A stretch of 64,000 nt of DNA from Methanococcoides vulcani (GTDB taxonomy: Archaea > Halobacteriota > Methanosarcinia > Methanosarcinales > Methanosarcinaceae), in contig NZ_FOHQ01000003.1 of assembly GCF_900111645.1 (NCBI RefSeq), positions 229,107 through 293,106 of the forward strand, read 5' to 3'. The notes below the pieces were generated by a model. It worked only from the letters and a program-made list of their open reading frames with translations. It had not been told where the DNA came from and searched no databases. A program made the translations under genes and the position numbers. Below, one piece after another: positions 19,435 through 28,738 of this stretch. Position 1 is the first letter of the stretch. Each line of letters starts with the position of its first letter.

Positions 19435-21159
19435 ATGAGTACAGATCTTGTAATAAGAGTAGGCGGAGCCGCAGGTCAGGGTCTACAGACCATAGGGGTC
19501 GCACTTGCAAAGACCTTTAAGAAAAGCGGTTTCAACGTTTTTGCCACCCAGTTCTACCTTTCAAGGGTAAGGGGCGGACATAATACATTTCAGGTACGTA
19601 TAAGCGATGAGCCGATTAGGGCAATGACCGAGAATGTGGATATCCTGATAGCTCTTGATGAAAAGTCCATTGAGGAGAAAATTGAGGAAATGTCTGATGG
19701 GGTCATCATATTTGACAAGGATGTCATTAAGATCGATGACACGAATGACCTTTTTTTCCACGTCCCGATGCTGAAGATCGCAAAAGATGTTTGTGGGAAC
19801 AAGATCTATTCCAATTCCGTGGCAAGTGGTGCTGCCCTTGGTCTAATGTGCTTTGAATTTGATTACCTTACAAAGGTTCTTTCTGATACTTTCAAGAAGA
19901 AAGGTGATGAGATCGTTGATAACAATATCAAGGCAGCACGTGCTGGTTATGATTACGTGAAGGAGAATTTCCCTTCAGGGTGTAAGTTCGCTGTACGTGA
20001 ACCTTCGGATAAGGACGGAAGGATGCTTATCGCAGGAAACGATGCTATCGGCTTGGGTGCTCTTGCTGCAGGCGTACAATTCCTGGCAGCATATCCGATG
20101 ACACCATCTACTGGGGTCATGACCTATGTGGCTGCAAATGCTGATGATTTCAATGTTGTAGTTGAGCAGGCAGAAGATGAGATCGCTGCCCTGAATATGG
20201 TTCTTGGTGCTTCCTTTGCTGGTGCAAGGGCTATGACAACAACTTCGGGCGGTGGATTCTGCCTGATGTCAGAAGCTCTGGGACTTTCCGGAATCACAGA
20301 GACGCCTGCTGTAATATTCCTGTCCCAGCGTCCGGGGCCTGCTACCGGTCTTCCTACCATGACCGAGCAGGGAGATATCCAGTTCGTGCTGACCGCAGCA
20401 CAGGGAGAGTTCCCCCGTTGTGTGCTTGCTCCCGGAACACCCGATGACTGCTTTTACATGACAGCTGAAGCGTTCAACATTGCTGATAAGTTCCAGATTC
20501 CGGTCTTTATCATGAGCGACCAGTATCTTGCAGATTCACTTTTCACGTGTAAGAGGTTTGATCCATCGAAGGTGAAGATCGAAAGACATCTTCTTTCAGA
20601 TGAAGAGCTGGCCGGGAAAGGTGAGTATAAGCGCTATGAACTTACACCAACAGGAATATCGCCACGTGCGATACCCGGACAGTCAGGAGTTGTGGTAGTG
20701 GCTGATAGTGATGAACACAATGAATATGGTCATATTGACCAGACCATAGAAAACCGCATTCTTATGAATGAAAAGAGGATGAAAAAACTCGATCTTTTGA
20801 GAGAGGATATGGAAGCACCACGTTTGTATGGGCCAAAGGATGCTGAAATAACACTTGTTGGATGGGGTTCTACATACGGTCCTCTTATGGAAGTCGTAAA
20901 TATTCTCATAAGTGAAGGTCATTCGGTGAACCATGTGCACTTCACTCATGTTTTCCCTCTGCCTTTAGAGGATACCAGAAAGGTTCTTGGAAATTCAGGA
21001 ACTATCGTCTGTGTGGAGAACAATGCAACGGGACAGTTTGCAAGGTTGCTTGAATGTGAGACTGGCTTGCATATTTCTGAAAAGGTCCTGAGGTCGGATG
21101 GGAAGCCATACAGTCCTGAATCAATAATACGTTCCATGAGGGAAAAGGGGGTGATCTGA
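19435..21159 (+). CDS. korA: 2-oxoacid:ferredoxin oxidoreductase, fused gamma-alpha subunit
   Basis: This 574-residue subunit joins a gamma domain (1 to ~190: VIRVGGAAGQGLQTIGVALA, then FYLSRVRGGHNTFQVR) to the alpha domain (~195 on: GNDAIGLGALAAGVQFLAAY-P, VVEQAEDEIAALNMVLGAS, TTSGGGFCLMSEALG). It pairs with the downstream beta subunit, separated by one base, to oxidise a 2-oxoacid with CoA to acyl-CoA, CO2 and reduced ferredoxin, or the reverse. The fused layout is common for 2-oxoglutarate oxidoreductases (KorAB). With aconitase next door, 2-oxoglutarate is the natural guess, but pyruvate or branched-chain substrates cannot be excluded. Stop TGA. Confidence 0.82.
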   Translation: MSTDLVIRVGGAAGQGLQTIGVALAKTFKKSGFNVFATQFYLSRVRGGHNTFQVRISDEPIRAMTENVDILIALDEKSIEEKIEEMSDGVIIFDKDVIKIDDTNDLFFHVPMLKIAKDVCGNKIYSNSVASGAALGLMCFEFDYLTKVLSDTFKKKGDEIVDNNIKAARAGYDYVKENFPSGCKFAVREPSDKDGRMLIAGNDAIGLGALAAGVQFLAAYPMTPSTGVMTYVAANADDFNVVVEQAEDEIAALNMVLGASFAGARAMTTTSGGGFCLMSEALGLSGITETPAVIFLSQRPGPATGLPTMTEQGDIQFVLTAAQGEFPRCVLAPGTPDDCFYMTAEAFNIADKFQIPVFIMSDQYLADSLFTCKRFDPSKVKIERHLLSDEELAGKGEYKRYELTPTGISPRAIPGQSGVVVVADSDEHNEYGHIDQTIENRILMNEKRMKKLDLLREDMEAPRLYGPKDAEITLVGWGSTYGPLMEVVNILISEGHSVNHVHFTHVFPLPLEDTRKVLGNSGTIVCVENNATGQFARLLECETGLHISEKVLRSDGKPYSPESIIRSMREKGVI

Positions 21160-21160
21160 T

Positions 21161-22015
21161 ATGGTCAGTGTGGAAGATTATGGTGAATTTGAAACGGAAT
21201 GGTGTCCCGGTTGCGGGAACTTTATGATACTCAAGGCGGTTAAGCGTGCTCTTGCAGAACTTGATAAGTCGCCGGATGAAGTATTGATCACCTCAGGTAT
21301 CGGACAATCAAGCAAATTGCCACATTATTTGAAATGCAACGTCTTCAACGGACTTCATGGCAGGTCCCTGCCTCCTGCAATAGGAGCGAAGGTCGCTAAT
21401 CATGAGCTAACTGTACTTGCAGTTACAGGAGATGGCGATTGCTATGGGGAAGGTGGAAATCATTTCCTGCATAATGTCAGGAGAAACCCAAATATCACCC
21501 TGATAGTTCACGACAACCAGATATACGGCCTTACCAAAGGACAGGCTTCACCTACAAGTGAGCTTGGGATGAAGACAAAGGTGCAGACCCATGGTGTATT
21601 TAACACTCCGCTGAACCCATTGTCGCTTGCAATTTCCCTTGACTGCTCATTTGTAAGCAGGGGTTTTGCAGGCGATGTTCCTCATCTTACCGAGCTTATC
21701 AAAATGGCTATACAGCACAAGGGCTTCTCTCTTGTGGATGTGCTTCAGCCATGTATTTCCTTTAATAAGCTTAACACTTTCAGCTGGTATTCAGAAAAGG
21801 TCTATAAGATAGAAGATGAGGGTTACAGTCCTGATGACAGGGTGAAGGCATTTGAAAGATCCCTAGAATGGGGGGAACGGATCCCTCTTGGTGTTTTTTA
21901 CGTTAATGAGAAACCAACTTTCGAGAACAATCTTGATGTTCTGAGATCCGGGACATTAGTAGGAAATAAAAGTGATCCGAAAAAAGTAGATGAACTTCTC
22001 GACAGGTTCATCTGA
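21161..22015 (+). CDS. korB: 2-oxoacid:ferredoxin oxidoreductase beta subunit
   Basis: This 284-residue thiamin-diphosphate subunit has the Fe-S-type CPGCGNF near the N-terminus (Cys15, Cys18). The TPP motif is GDGDCYGEGGNHFLHNVRRN with the following DNQIYGLTKGQ, and LQPCISFNKLNT completes the beta-subunit pattern. It starts with its own ATG one base past the alpha-subunit stop, so translation is coupled. The pair forms the catalytic heterodimer; no separate delta ferredoxin subunit is visible, so electrons must go to a free ferredoxin. The short length is typical of KorB-type enzymes. Stop TGA. Confidence 0.88.
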   Translation: MVSVEDYGEFETEWCPGCGNFMILKAVKRALAELDKSPDEVLITSGIGQSSKLPHYLKCNVFNGLHGRSLPPAIGAKVANHELTVLAVTGDGDCYGEGGNHFLHNVRRNPNITLIVHDNQIYGLTKGQASPTSELGMKTKVQTHGVFNTPLNPLSLAISLDCSFVSRGFAGDVPHLTELIKMAIQHKGFSLVDVLQPCISFNKLNTFSWYSEKVYKIEDEGYSPDDRVKAFERSLEWGERIPLGVFYVNEKPTFENNLDVLRSGTLVGNKSDPKKVDELLDRFI

Positions 22016-22129
22016 ACTTCCTTTTTTGTATCCTTTTTGCCATATTTTCTTTTGTTCTGCCCTGTCTTTTTTGGAGATATCATCCTGCCATTTTTCCAAA
22101 CCTTTTTTGCTGCCGGCTTCATGCCAGTA

Positions 22130-22777
22130 TCATAGCATTGTGGAAAGATTGTTGTAATTAAAAATAAACCAGATACCGAAGATCATCATGAAACTTCCAC
22201 AGAAGTACAATACTAGTTTGTGGTTTTTCCGGGATATGAAATCTTTTCCTCTGGATGTAGATGATGATACTGTAACAAGGAAACCAAGATCTGCCAGCCA
22301 GTGACCGATGACAAATGCAATTATGGCAATAGTCCCTATAAGATACTCCTGAAGTATTATGGCACTGCCTGCTGTAAGCCACCAGAGTATATATGTGGGA
22401 TTAAGCGCAGAAGTGAGTATGCCTGCAAAGACCGGACTCTTTGATATCCTTACCTTACTGGCTGCTCCGTGTATGTCCATTGTCGAAACACTTTTTGCGC
22501 TTTTTAAGATTACCAGCCCAAATAATATCATTATAATACCACCAACAATAGACATGTATGCAATGGTACTTCTCCCGATAAAGGATGAAACACCACCGAT
22601 TATCAGGAGTATTATGGAGATCTCTACCATTGAGTGTCCAAGAAAAATAAATGGTCCTGTGCGCCAGCCTTTTTCAAGTGATATTCCTATTGTGGCGAAC
22701 ATCATTGGTCCTGGAATAAGTGCAGCAGAAACGCCAATTGTAAATCCCAGGGCAAGTGCTTTGATAAGTTCGATCAT
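22130..22777 (-). CDS. LysE-family translocator
   Basis: This 215-residue membrane exporter has six predicted helices. The N-terminal GFTIGVSAALIPGPMMFATI carries the conserved P-G-P of LysE/RhtB exporters, and a second feature is LTSALNPTYILWWLTAG. It probably exports an amino acid or similar solute. It is convergent with korB across a short T-rich gap. Stop TGA. Confidence 0.8.
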   Translation of the reverse strand: MIELIKALALGFTIGVSAALIPGPMMFATIGISLEKGWRTGPFIFLGHSMVEISIILLIIGGVSSFIGRSTIAYMSIVGGIIMILFGLVILKSAKSVSTMDIHGAASKVRISKSPVFAGILTSALNPTYILWWLTAGSAIILQEYLIGTIAIIAFVIGHWLADLGFLVTVSSSTSRGKDFISRKNHKLVLYFCGSFMMIFGIWFIFNYNNLSTML

Positions 22778-22877
22778 AATATCAGGGTCCGATTATACAA
22801 ATCATTTATAAAAAAACCCATATATATAATCTATGTCGTAGCATTCCGATATTTTTGCTTCAAGTCTCAATATGTAT

Positions 22878-23711
22878 TCAAAGTTCAACAGGTCTGTCTC
22901 CGATAAGAATACGATATAAACCAATTCCTGCTGCAACACACCATAGAAGAGGCCAGAGATGAGCATATTCGATATCTATTAAAAGGAAAAGTATTGCAGT
23001 TATCAGGAACAGTATTTTCCCCATTTTCACTCTTAATGTATCAAGAGATTCGCCAGTCATGTCGCCTTTGCTCTTCAGTTTCCTGGAGTCAAGGATAGAA
23101 GGAATGAATAGTATTGCCATGGAAAGTAAGGCAGTGGTTTCCATTAAGGAAATGTCTGCAATTGCAGTATTGTTTACAATGGATATGCTGAATATAGATG
23201 CAGCTAGCATAAGTATTGATGCGATCAGATGAACTTTGTTAGGTGAAGATGCTCTGCTGTCAATAAAAAATGCAGTAGCTGCCAGTATTCCAAACATCCA
23301 GGTCATCTGGTAGGTGAGAAATACACTGAGTAGAAACACAGCTATTGTGTCGAATATTCCTGCTTTTAAGCCGGTTGAACGATCTACTATGCGTAGTAAG
23401 AGCAGAAGCCACAATAAGGGTAATACTGGATGTATCCCAAACAGTATAACGGGGATAAATGAAAGGATCACAGGAACAAAGGCAGCGATCTCGTGGTCAG
23501 GGTCAATTTCTCTTGAGATAGCCCAGACCAGAAATACGGATATACCTGCTGTTATACCATATATTATTGAAATGCTGATGGTATTGTTGAGGCTTAAATG
23601 GAATAGTGAAGCAGCTACCAGTACAATTGCAGATATTCGGATCATCAGGCGGTTGGTGGGGTAGCCCGGATCCAGTGGACGACCAATGGATGATATCCTG
23701 TAAATGTCCAT
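22878..23711 (-). CDS. Polytopic membrane protein, unknown
   Basis: This protein of 277 residues from ATG 23711 is almost entirely hydrophobic, with about eight helices (for example FVPVILSFIPVILFGIHPVL and TLLSVFLTYQMTWMFGIL-like stretches). I recognise no transport or enzyme motif. A longer reading begins at 23813, but its extra 34 residues are not membrane-like and the ATG at 23711 fits better (MDIYRISSIGRPLDPG). Alone on its strand. Stop TGA. Confidence 0.65.
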   Translation of the reverse strand: MDIYRISSIGRPLDPGYPTNRLMIRISAIVLVAASLFHLSLNNTISISIIYGITAGISVFLVWAISREIDPDHEIAAFVPVILSFIPVILFGIHPVLPLLWLLLLLRIVDRSTGLKAGIFDTIAVFLLSVFLTYQMTWMFGILAATAFFIDSRASSPNKVHLIASILMLAASIFSISIVNNTAIADISLMETTALLSMAILFIPSILDSRKLKSKGDMTGESLDTLRVKMGKILFLITAILFLLIDIEYAHLWPLLWCVAAGIGLYRILIGDRPVEL

Positions 23712-23825
23712 ACTTAATGTGTTACGTTCTTGAATTTTAAAGTTTCTAAGAATGAGTGTAAATGGACTATTATAAAAGTCGAATGCCATCATTTTAAATA
23801 GTTTGGATTTCAATGGCTAAACCCT

Positions 23826-23957
23826 ATGGCAATGTCTAAGAAGGATCTGGCAAGGAAGAGCGGAAAGAAGAAAGAAAAACTCGCTGAGCTTGAAAAGAAA
23901 GCAGCTGCTGGCGATGCATCTGCTAAGAAGAAGCTTGCAAAAGAGAAAAAGAAGTAA
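23826..23957 (+). CDS. Lys-rich 43-residue microprotein
   Basis: The frame from ATG 23826 reads MAMSKKDLARKSGKKKEK, then LAELEKKAAAGDASAKKKLA and KEKKK before TAA. It is very basic and helical with repeated K-K and A-K pairs, resembling small nucleic-acid-binding or ribosome-associated tails. The ATG at 23832 is an alternative start. It lies alone between a divergent membrane-protein gene and the tRNA-like repeat. The clean start and stop and strong codon bias for lysine suggest that it is expressed. No function known. Confidence 0.55.
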   Translation: MAMSKKDLARKSGKKKEKLAELEKKAAAGDASAKKKLAKEKKK

Positions 23958-24210
23958 GATTCTTTATTTCTTTTTCACTCTTTTTTTACTACTGTGTTTC
24001 AAGAATGTTTGAAGCGTTGCTTATAAATTTCCATAACTTTCATTCTTATTTTGTGTATTGGTACAATACCAGTATGTTATCGTAACTGAAACTAAGGTTT
24101 GGATCAAAATGAGAATGTTAGAAGAATTCTTCCCGGAATTTAAATCTTTTGTGTGTATTCTATCAAATTACCACGGTACAACACACTACGGAAGGATAAC
24201 TATATCGAAT

Positions 24211-24303
24211 TTAATATTTGATTTCGAAAGAATTCATGGGAGTTCGAATCCCTCTCCTCGCATAACAAATCGGGGATATAGTTAACTAGGGAAAAGGCAA
24301 CTC
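24211..24303 (+). repeat. Left copy of ~92-bp direct repeat with tRNA-Leu-like 3' end
   Basis: This segment matches 36003-36093 in order: TTAATAT..GAT.TCGAA.GA.TTC, then GTTCGAAT.CCTC.CC.CGCA, then CGGGGATATAG.TAAC and ..CAACTC. The middle part, ending CGCA at 24262, looks like the T-arm and acceptor end of a tRNA (GTTCGAATCC with a following pyrimidine run), as in archaeal tRNA-Leu. No complete tRNA is present: the D arm and a valid acceptor partner are missing. Such 3' tRNA ends are typical integration sites. The right copy lies 11.8 kb away in the same orientation. Confidence 0.5.
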
Positions 24304-24306
24304 CCG

Positions 24307-24806
24307 TAATTACTTTAACTATTCATATTAGTAAGGCCTATATCTCGATTTTTTTATTTTTTTTGAAGAATATGGTAAGAAATATTTCTGATATTTTTTT
24401 AAGAACATACTTCTGCTAAGGTCGCTTACTTCAGAATCAGTTTTAAAGATTTTTGATGGGGGTTTTTTGCTCCCACAGTAAAAAAAAATCGTATATATAA
24501 ATAAAAGAAACAGGTTCACCTAAGGACTATATTAGCACGATAACTGATATTTTTCCCCACAAAGGTGGATGCTCTTTTTTATGACTTAAAATGGCTATTA
24601 ATTCGTCTTTGTAGAAATCCTCGGGCGGGACTAATTAATGTAGCCTTAATCCACCATTATTTTACCTGCTTTGCAAGGAACGTTTGATATTACAACTAAT
24701 AGGTAGTGCACTTCCTAAATAAAGGGGTTTTTGCCCAGCAAAGGAAATCTACAGAGATTATCAAATTAGCTCATAATTCCTCCAATTCTAATTTGATAAG
24801 CATCTT
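24307..24806. other. AT-rich intergenic stretch near an IS end
   Basis: No gene found. The motif TGTAGAAATCCTC at about 24610-24622 also occurs at 51187 and (reverse) near 47890 and may be the outer end of a decayed insertion sequence whose transposase lies at 24807-25326. Confidence 0.35.
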
Positions 24807-25326
24807 TTAAATATAATTTACAAATGAATTCATATTATTGATTTTATTTTGCAAATTTGCAAGCAACATCAATTGGTAAACTACAAAGCTCATCATAATA
24901 TACAGCTTTCTGCTTTCTTTTCTGATTGATCTGACATCTAACTTTAGAATGTGTTTTGCATGTTTATGGAATCTTTCACAATCTTGCCTTGTATCCTTTT
25001 TCTTCTGAAATTTCTCATCTTTCATATTCTGATTTCTCAGATACATCCCTACCTGTTTTTCTCTTGCATTTTCATAGAGAAACTTCAATTTTGTATTTAG
25101 TGGAGAGTGGGGGGTCTCCCCCACTCTTCCACATTTTATTCACCCAATGATTTATTCTGTCTATATTTCCTTCTGCAGCAACAACAGCATCAGAAGGTAG
25201 GGATATCGTAGGATTTACATTCAAATGATACCAAATATCTGCATAATTAGTAAACGAATCATAAGCTCCATCTAAAGCATAAGAATCAGCTTTTGGTTTT
25301 AGTTTTTTTCAAGAATTCAATATGGT
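24807..25326 (-). pseudogene. DDE transposase remnant (IS4/IS1634-like)
   Basis: Minus-strand pieces in two frames read PKADSYALDGAYDSFTNYAD (the DGAYDS matches the second catalytic Asp region), then SLPSDAVVAAEGNID and, after a frameshift near 25100, ERFHKHAKHILKLDVRSIRK and YIMMSFVVYQLMLLANLQN. The C-terminal pattern with hydrophobic helices after an arginine-rich stretch is typical of IS4/IS1634-type transposases. The N-terminal half is absent and the frame is shifted, so it is dead. Upstream to 25560 only scattered coding-like scraps remain. Confidence 0.65.
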
Positions 25327-25599
25327 ATTTCAATTGTGGGGAATCATTTGCTAATCCATTTGTGTATGGAATGAAAATTGGATTACAGGAAATAGATATT
25401 TAAAGATGGAAAACTAAGCGTAAAGAGGTACGGGATAAAGTTACAGCAAAATAGGGACACTACCCAGGTATCAGAGTATTACCTGAAAATTTTGTCAGGA
25501 TACAACCATTTTATATCATGGTTCTAAAGCTGATATGCCTGAATTGATATATTTTTCTTAAAGTTAATACGATTCGTGTAAGCATATTTATTCCACAGA

Positions 25600-25887
25600 T
25601 CAGGATGTAATCTTTTGTTCAGCAGGAAGTTTTATGTGAACCTCCGTTCCCATCGCTTCCTAACTTTCGATCCAGACATCCCCTTTATACATATCCACAA
25701 AATACTTTACAAGAGCAAGACCTATCCCATTTCCTCCATAATTACGGGATGATGAATCCTCGACCCTGATGCAACATTCGTTTTCCTGATGAATGGAAGG
25801 TTCGATCATCCTCTGGTAGAGGAACCTGGCAAAATGAATGACTTCACAGTTGTTCCACCGAAAAGTTGAGTGATAATTGAAAAACAA
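25600..25887 (-). pseudogene. Histidine kinase ATPase-domain fragment with in-frame TAG
   Basis: The minus strand reads VEDSSSRNYGGNGIGLALVK, then YFVDMYKGDVWIES, a TAG (25661-25663), then EAMGTEVHIKLPAEQKITS and TGA. GGNGIGLALVK is the G2 box, and the part after the TAG is the usual kinase end (G-T-x-V-x-x-x-L-P), so the TAG replaces one codon in-frame. The N- and G1 boxes and the H-box are gone, so the fragment itself is not a working kinase. Confidence 0.7.
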
Positions 25888-25944
25888 AAAAAGAAGAATA
25901 TCTGAATATCAACTTTTATTCAGACATTCTTTTTGTCAGGACTT

Positions 25945-27246
25945 TTATTTTCTAATTCTTGATGCACCTATTACTCCAATAAGACCGAACAGAAGTTCAA
26001 ATCCAGGGGTATCGACAGAACTCTCTACAGCTAGTTCCTCTTCTACTTCTGTTTTATCATCGGTCTGGACTTTGGTTTCGTCCTGTGTGCTAGCAAGAGT
26101 ATTTTCCTTTTCTGTTGTACTATCTTCTTTAAGATCTACAACAACATCAGCGTCTTCATTTACGGGTTTACTTTCTGATGCTTTGTTATCTACCTTTATG
26201 GTACATTTCTTCCAGAGACTCATCTTCAGACATGGCGCACTAGTGTCTTCTGTTTTGATATACATGCCTGCATGGAGATCAATTTGTTCGCCGCCATCAA
26301 GTGTAATATCATCATTGCTGGACAGAACAAGGGCATTATCGCCTGTATGTAGGACAGTACCTTTGCCACTTCCTGCATAATCAACACCATCCATTACTTC
26401 AGGGACTGTAAATCCTTCAACATCAAATATACCATATGAGTCACCCTTCTCGATAGTTGTGATCTCATCCCTCAGGAAGGCATATTTGAAAACAACAAAT
26501 TCAGCATCGTTACCCCTGAATATTGAATCGATACAACAATAGAACACCGGATAGTCGTCAGAATCTTTGTACACATAGGTCCTCTCTGGAGCAGTCAGAC
26601 TCATGTCTCCTATAACAATTTTTGAGTCTACTTCCTTACCATCCTTTTTCAGCTGCAACCATACTTTGTTACCATCAATGTCAATTTGCTGTGCAACAAG
26701 AGACCATCCACCTGCAAGTTTCCATTCCTCACCGGCATACATTTGCTTCTTGAAATCACTCTTTGTTTCAAGAAGGATTTTTGCAATTTTATCCGGTTTG
26801 CAATCCATTGAAGGGTTAGATGTATCCTCAGGCATTACAACATACTGTGGTCCGAAAAATCCTGTGAGGTAATAGAATTCAAGATCTACATCATCGACGA
26901 TATACTTGCCTACATCATCGGAACCTCCTATCTTTGTCTTTTTCTTCTGTGGCTTACTAACATAGTAGAGGTCACCTTCCGCTATCTTGTCTCCTAGCTG
27001 GAAAGTTGATGAATCCATGCTGTTGTGCAGGTAAAGCACTTCACTTGAAAGACCTGGTTTTATTGGATACCAGAAAGCTGTGAAACTGTTTGCATCCCAG
27101 TAGAAATCACCTGTAGGTATGGCTGAATCGGCGCTGTCATAAACAGAGCTTCTTACATTGTAAGTTGATTCAGCGGCGTTTGCTGGCACTGTGACTAAAG
27201 CTAAGATAGCCAATAATATAATTAATATTCCTGTTCTTTTTCTCAT
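25945..27246 (-). CDS. Single-domain S-layer family protein with C-terminal anchor
   Basis: This 433-residue exported protein has signal peptide RKRTGILIILLAILALVTVP-ANA. The middle carries features of the Methanosarcinales S-layer domain (DUF1608): GDFYWDANSFTAFWYPIKPG, then WSLVAQQIDIDGNKVWLQL and VFKYAFLRDEITTIEKGDSYG. An acidic Thr/Glu-rich stalk (EDSTTEKENTLASTQDETK) leads to a PGF-CTERM-like anchor, TPGFELLFGLIGVIGASRIRK (split for display; about 21 residues at the end). The main S-layer proteins of this group carry two such domains; this one has one, so it is more likely an accessory envelope protein. It lies inside the tRNA-flanked island. Stop TAA. Confidence 0.82.
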   Translation of the reverse strand: MRKRTGILIILLAILALVTVPANAAESTYNVRSSVYDSADSAIPTGDFYWDANSFTAFWYPIKPGLSSEVLYLHNSMDSSTFQLGDKIAEGDLYYVSKPQKKKTKIGGSDDVGKYIVDDVDLEFYYLTGFFGPQYVVMPEDTSNPSMDCKPDKIAKILLETKSDFKKQMYAGEEWKLAGGWSLVAQQIDIDGNKVWLQLKKDGKEVDSKIVIGDMSLTAPERTYVYKDSDDYPVFYCCIDSIFRGNDAEFVVFKYAFLRDEITTIEKGDSYGIFDVEGFTVPEVMDGVDYAGSGKGTVLHTGDNALVLSSNDDITLDGGEQIDLHAGMYIKTEDTSAPCLKMSLWKKCTIKVDNKASESKPVNEDADVVVDLKEDSTTEKENTLASTQDETKVQTDDKTEVEEELAVESSVDTPGFELLFGLIGVIGASRIRK

Positions 27247-27622
27247 ATTTTATAGCTCCTGACAAGAAAATCAAGGGGCTTGATCTTTGAGACAGTAGCA
27301 AGATGTCAAACCCCTGCAATAAAGCATATTTGAGTTTATTTGTTTTTATCAAGCCCACCCTGTTCTTCTTATTTTTCCAGAATATTGGATCAAATTTGCT
27401 TAACAATGTTAGAAAGATACCATCGAAAAACACTGTAATCGACAGTAACTCCCATGTAACTTATGCTATGTCACCACATTTGTTAGTATTATAGTATAAA
27501 TAAGTTATCATTTTCTTTTATTAATATTATTAAATGATAAACTATATATGCGGAATATCCATACAGTTATAAAGATTACTATAACGAAGAACTAGACGGA
27601 TGACAGTAATAAAATATGTATA
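27247..27622. other. Upstream region of the S-layer gene and broken binding-protein gene
   Basis: AT-rich promoter-like DNA between divergent units. A T-rich stretch near 27490-27560 with TATATATG-type elements may hold promoters. No gene seen; the 87-residue minus-strand reading into the S-layer gene is not protein-like. Confidence 0.3.
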
Positions 27623-27850
27623 ATGTGCTCGTGTGTATTGCTGATTGTTTCAACACTGGTGTCAGGATGTACGGATAGCCATACAATATATCAGAACGCC
27701 CAGACACAGGAAGAAACTACAATTATTACTATTATAGTGCTCCTGGCAGAGAAGGAAATTCCTGAATCTACTGAACATATTACCTGTTCAGGAAGCGGCG
27801 CACATCGATTTCTTACCTGTCTGGATATAGGAGGAAAATATGATACTTGA
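27623..27850 (+). pseudogene. Dead duplicate of the binding-protein (BtuF-like) N-terminus
   Basis: The reading CVLLIVSTLVSGCTD, then QTQEETT and TEHITCSGSGAHRFLTCLD parallels the intact binding protein at 33827-34996 (STFVSGCVDD, IQTQEETETRT, PEHVICSGAGGLRYLTYLE). The lipobox Cys and QTQEET stretch are recognisable, but the DSLGRTVEVPK segment is scrambled and the frame ends within the next gene. This remnant immediately precedes the ABC ATPase gene, so the ATPase once followed a binding-protein gene on the same strand. Confidence 0.75.
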
Positions 27851-28592
27851 AGTAGACGGAGTGGAATTTCAATATCAAAGCAAAGAAGTGCTGAAAGATA
27901 TCAAGTTCGAATTAAAAAGGAACGAGATACTTTCGATTCTCGGACCAAACGGCGTGGGGAAAACCACATTGCTCAAATGCATAAACGCGATCCTCAAACC
28001 AAAGAAGGGAGCGGTTCTTATAGAAGAGGAAAATGTTCTCAAGCTGGAGCAGATAGAGATTGCAAGACGTATTGGATATGTGCCACAGCGCTGCGAGTCT
28101 GCAAGGCTGACTGCTTTTGATGCTGTGCTTCTTGGAAGAACACCGCATATGAAATGGAACATAAATACTGAAGATGTCATGATAGTTGAGTCTACTATCA
28201 AGAAATTGCACCTTGAAGATATGGCACTGCGCTATATTGACGAGATGAGTGGTGGTGAACTCCAGAAAGTAGGCATTGCACGCGCCATCGCCCAGAACCC
28301 TAAATTGCTTCTGCTGGACGAACCTACAAGCAGCCTTGACCTGAAAAATCAGCTTGAGATACTGGATACAGTCCGGGAAGTTGTCAGGACGGAAAATGTA
28401 TCAGCCATCATGACAATGCATGACCTGAACCTTGCTTTCAGATATTCAGACAAGTTCCTGTTCCTGAAAAATGGAACTATCTTTGCAGCAGTAAGTATGG
28501 CCGAAATTACTCCTGATATTATAAAGGAAGTATACGGAGTACCTGTTACTATACAGAACTACCAGGATGTTTCAGTTGTAATTCCAGTATGA
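27840..28592 (+). CDS. btuD: ABC transporter ATPase, cobalamin/iron-siderophore type
   Basis: This 250-residue cytoplasmic ATPase has Walker A GPNGVGKT (35-42), Q-loop RIGYVPQRCES, signature MSGGELQKVGIARAIAQNP and Walker B LLLLDEPTSSLDLKNQ with the switch His in TMHDLNLAFRYSD. It is the FecE/BtuD class that powers import of cobalamin, heme or siderophores. GGAGG (27832-27836) precedes the ATG. Its permease and binding-protein genes (32743-34996) are on the opposite strand 4 kb away, an arrangement best explained by inversion. Specificity between vitamin B12 and iron chelates cannot be told. Stop TGA. Confidence 0.88.
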   Translation: MILEVDGVEFQYQSKEVLKDIKFELKRNEILSILGPNGVGKTTLLKCINAILKPKKGAVLIEEENVLKLEQIEIARRIGYVPQRCESARLTAFDAVLLGRTPHMKWNINTEDVMIVESTIKKLHLEDMALRYIDEMSGGELQKVGIARAIAQNPKLLLLDEPTSSLDLKNQLEILDTVREVVRTENVSAIMTMHDLNLAFRYSDKFLFLKNGTIFAAVSMAEITPDIIKEVYGVPVTIQNYQDVSVVIPV

Positions 28593-28669
28593 TGCGTCTA
28601 CCAGACGTGTAAGGATCAGGTGAGACACTCAAAATAAGTGGTGAACAGGTGCAGGTTAATTCAATACAT

Positions 28670-28710
28670 ATTCTTTTTTTAGAAGGGAGGGATTTTTAAA
28701 CATCCCTCCT
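28670..28710. terminator. T-run and hairpin between convergent genes
   Basis: A T7 run (28674-28680) follows the ATPase gene and is followed by a perfect 8-bp stem GGAGGGAT / ATCCCTCC around TTTTTAAAC-like loop bases (28686-28709). It lies between the convergent ATPase and activase genes and likely ends transcription of the plus-strand gene; the hairpin could serve both. Confidence 0.5.
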
Positions 28711-28738
28711 CACCCTTCCCTGTTTGTCAGCAAACCGT

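Noticed and set aside
24233..24262. Complete tRNA gene
   Set aside because: Only T-arm and acceptor 3' end fit; no D arm, anticodon arm or matching 5' acceptor strand.
25600..25887. Evidence for pyrrolysine in a kinase
   Set aside because: The TAG does replace one codon in-frame, but the gene is only a fragment without H- or N-box, so it may simply have decayed.
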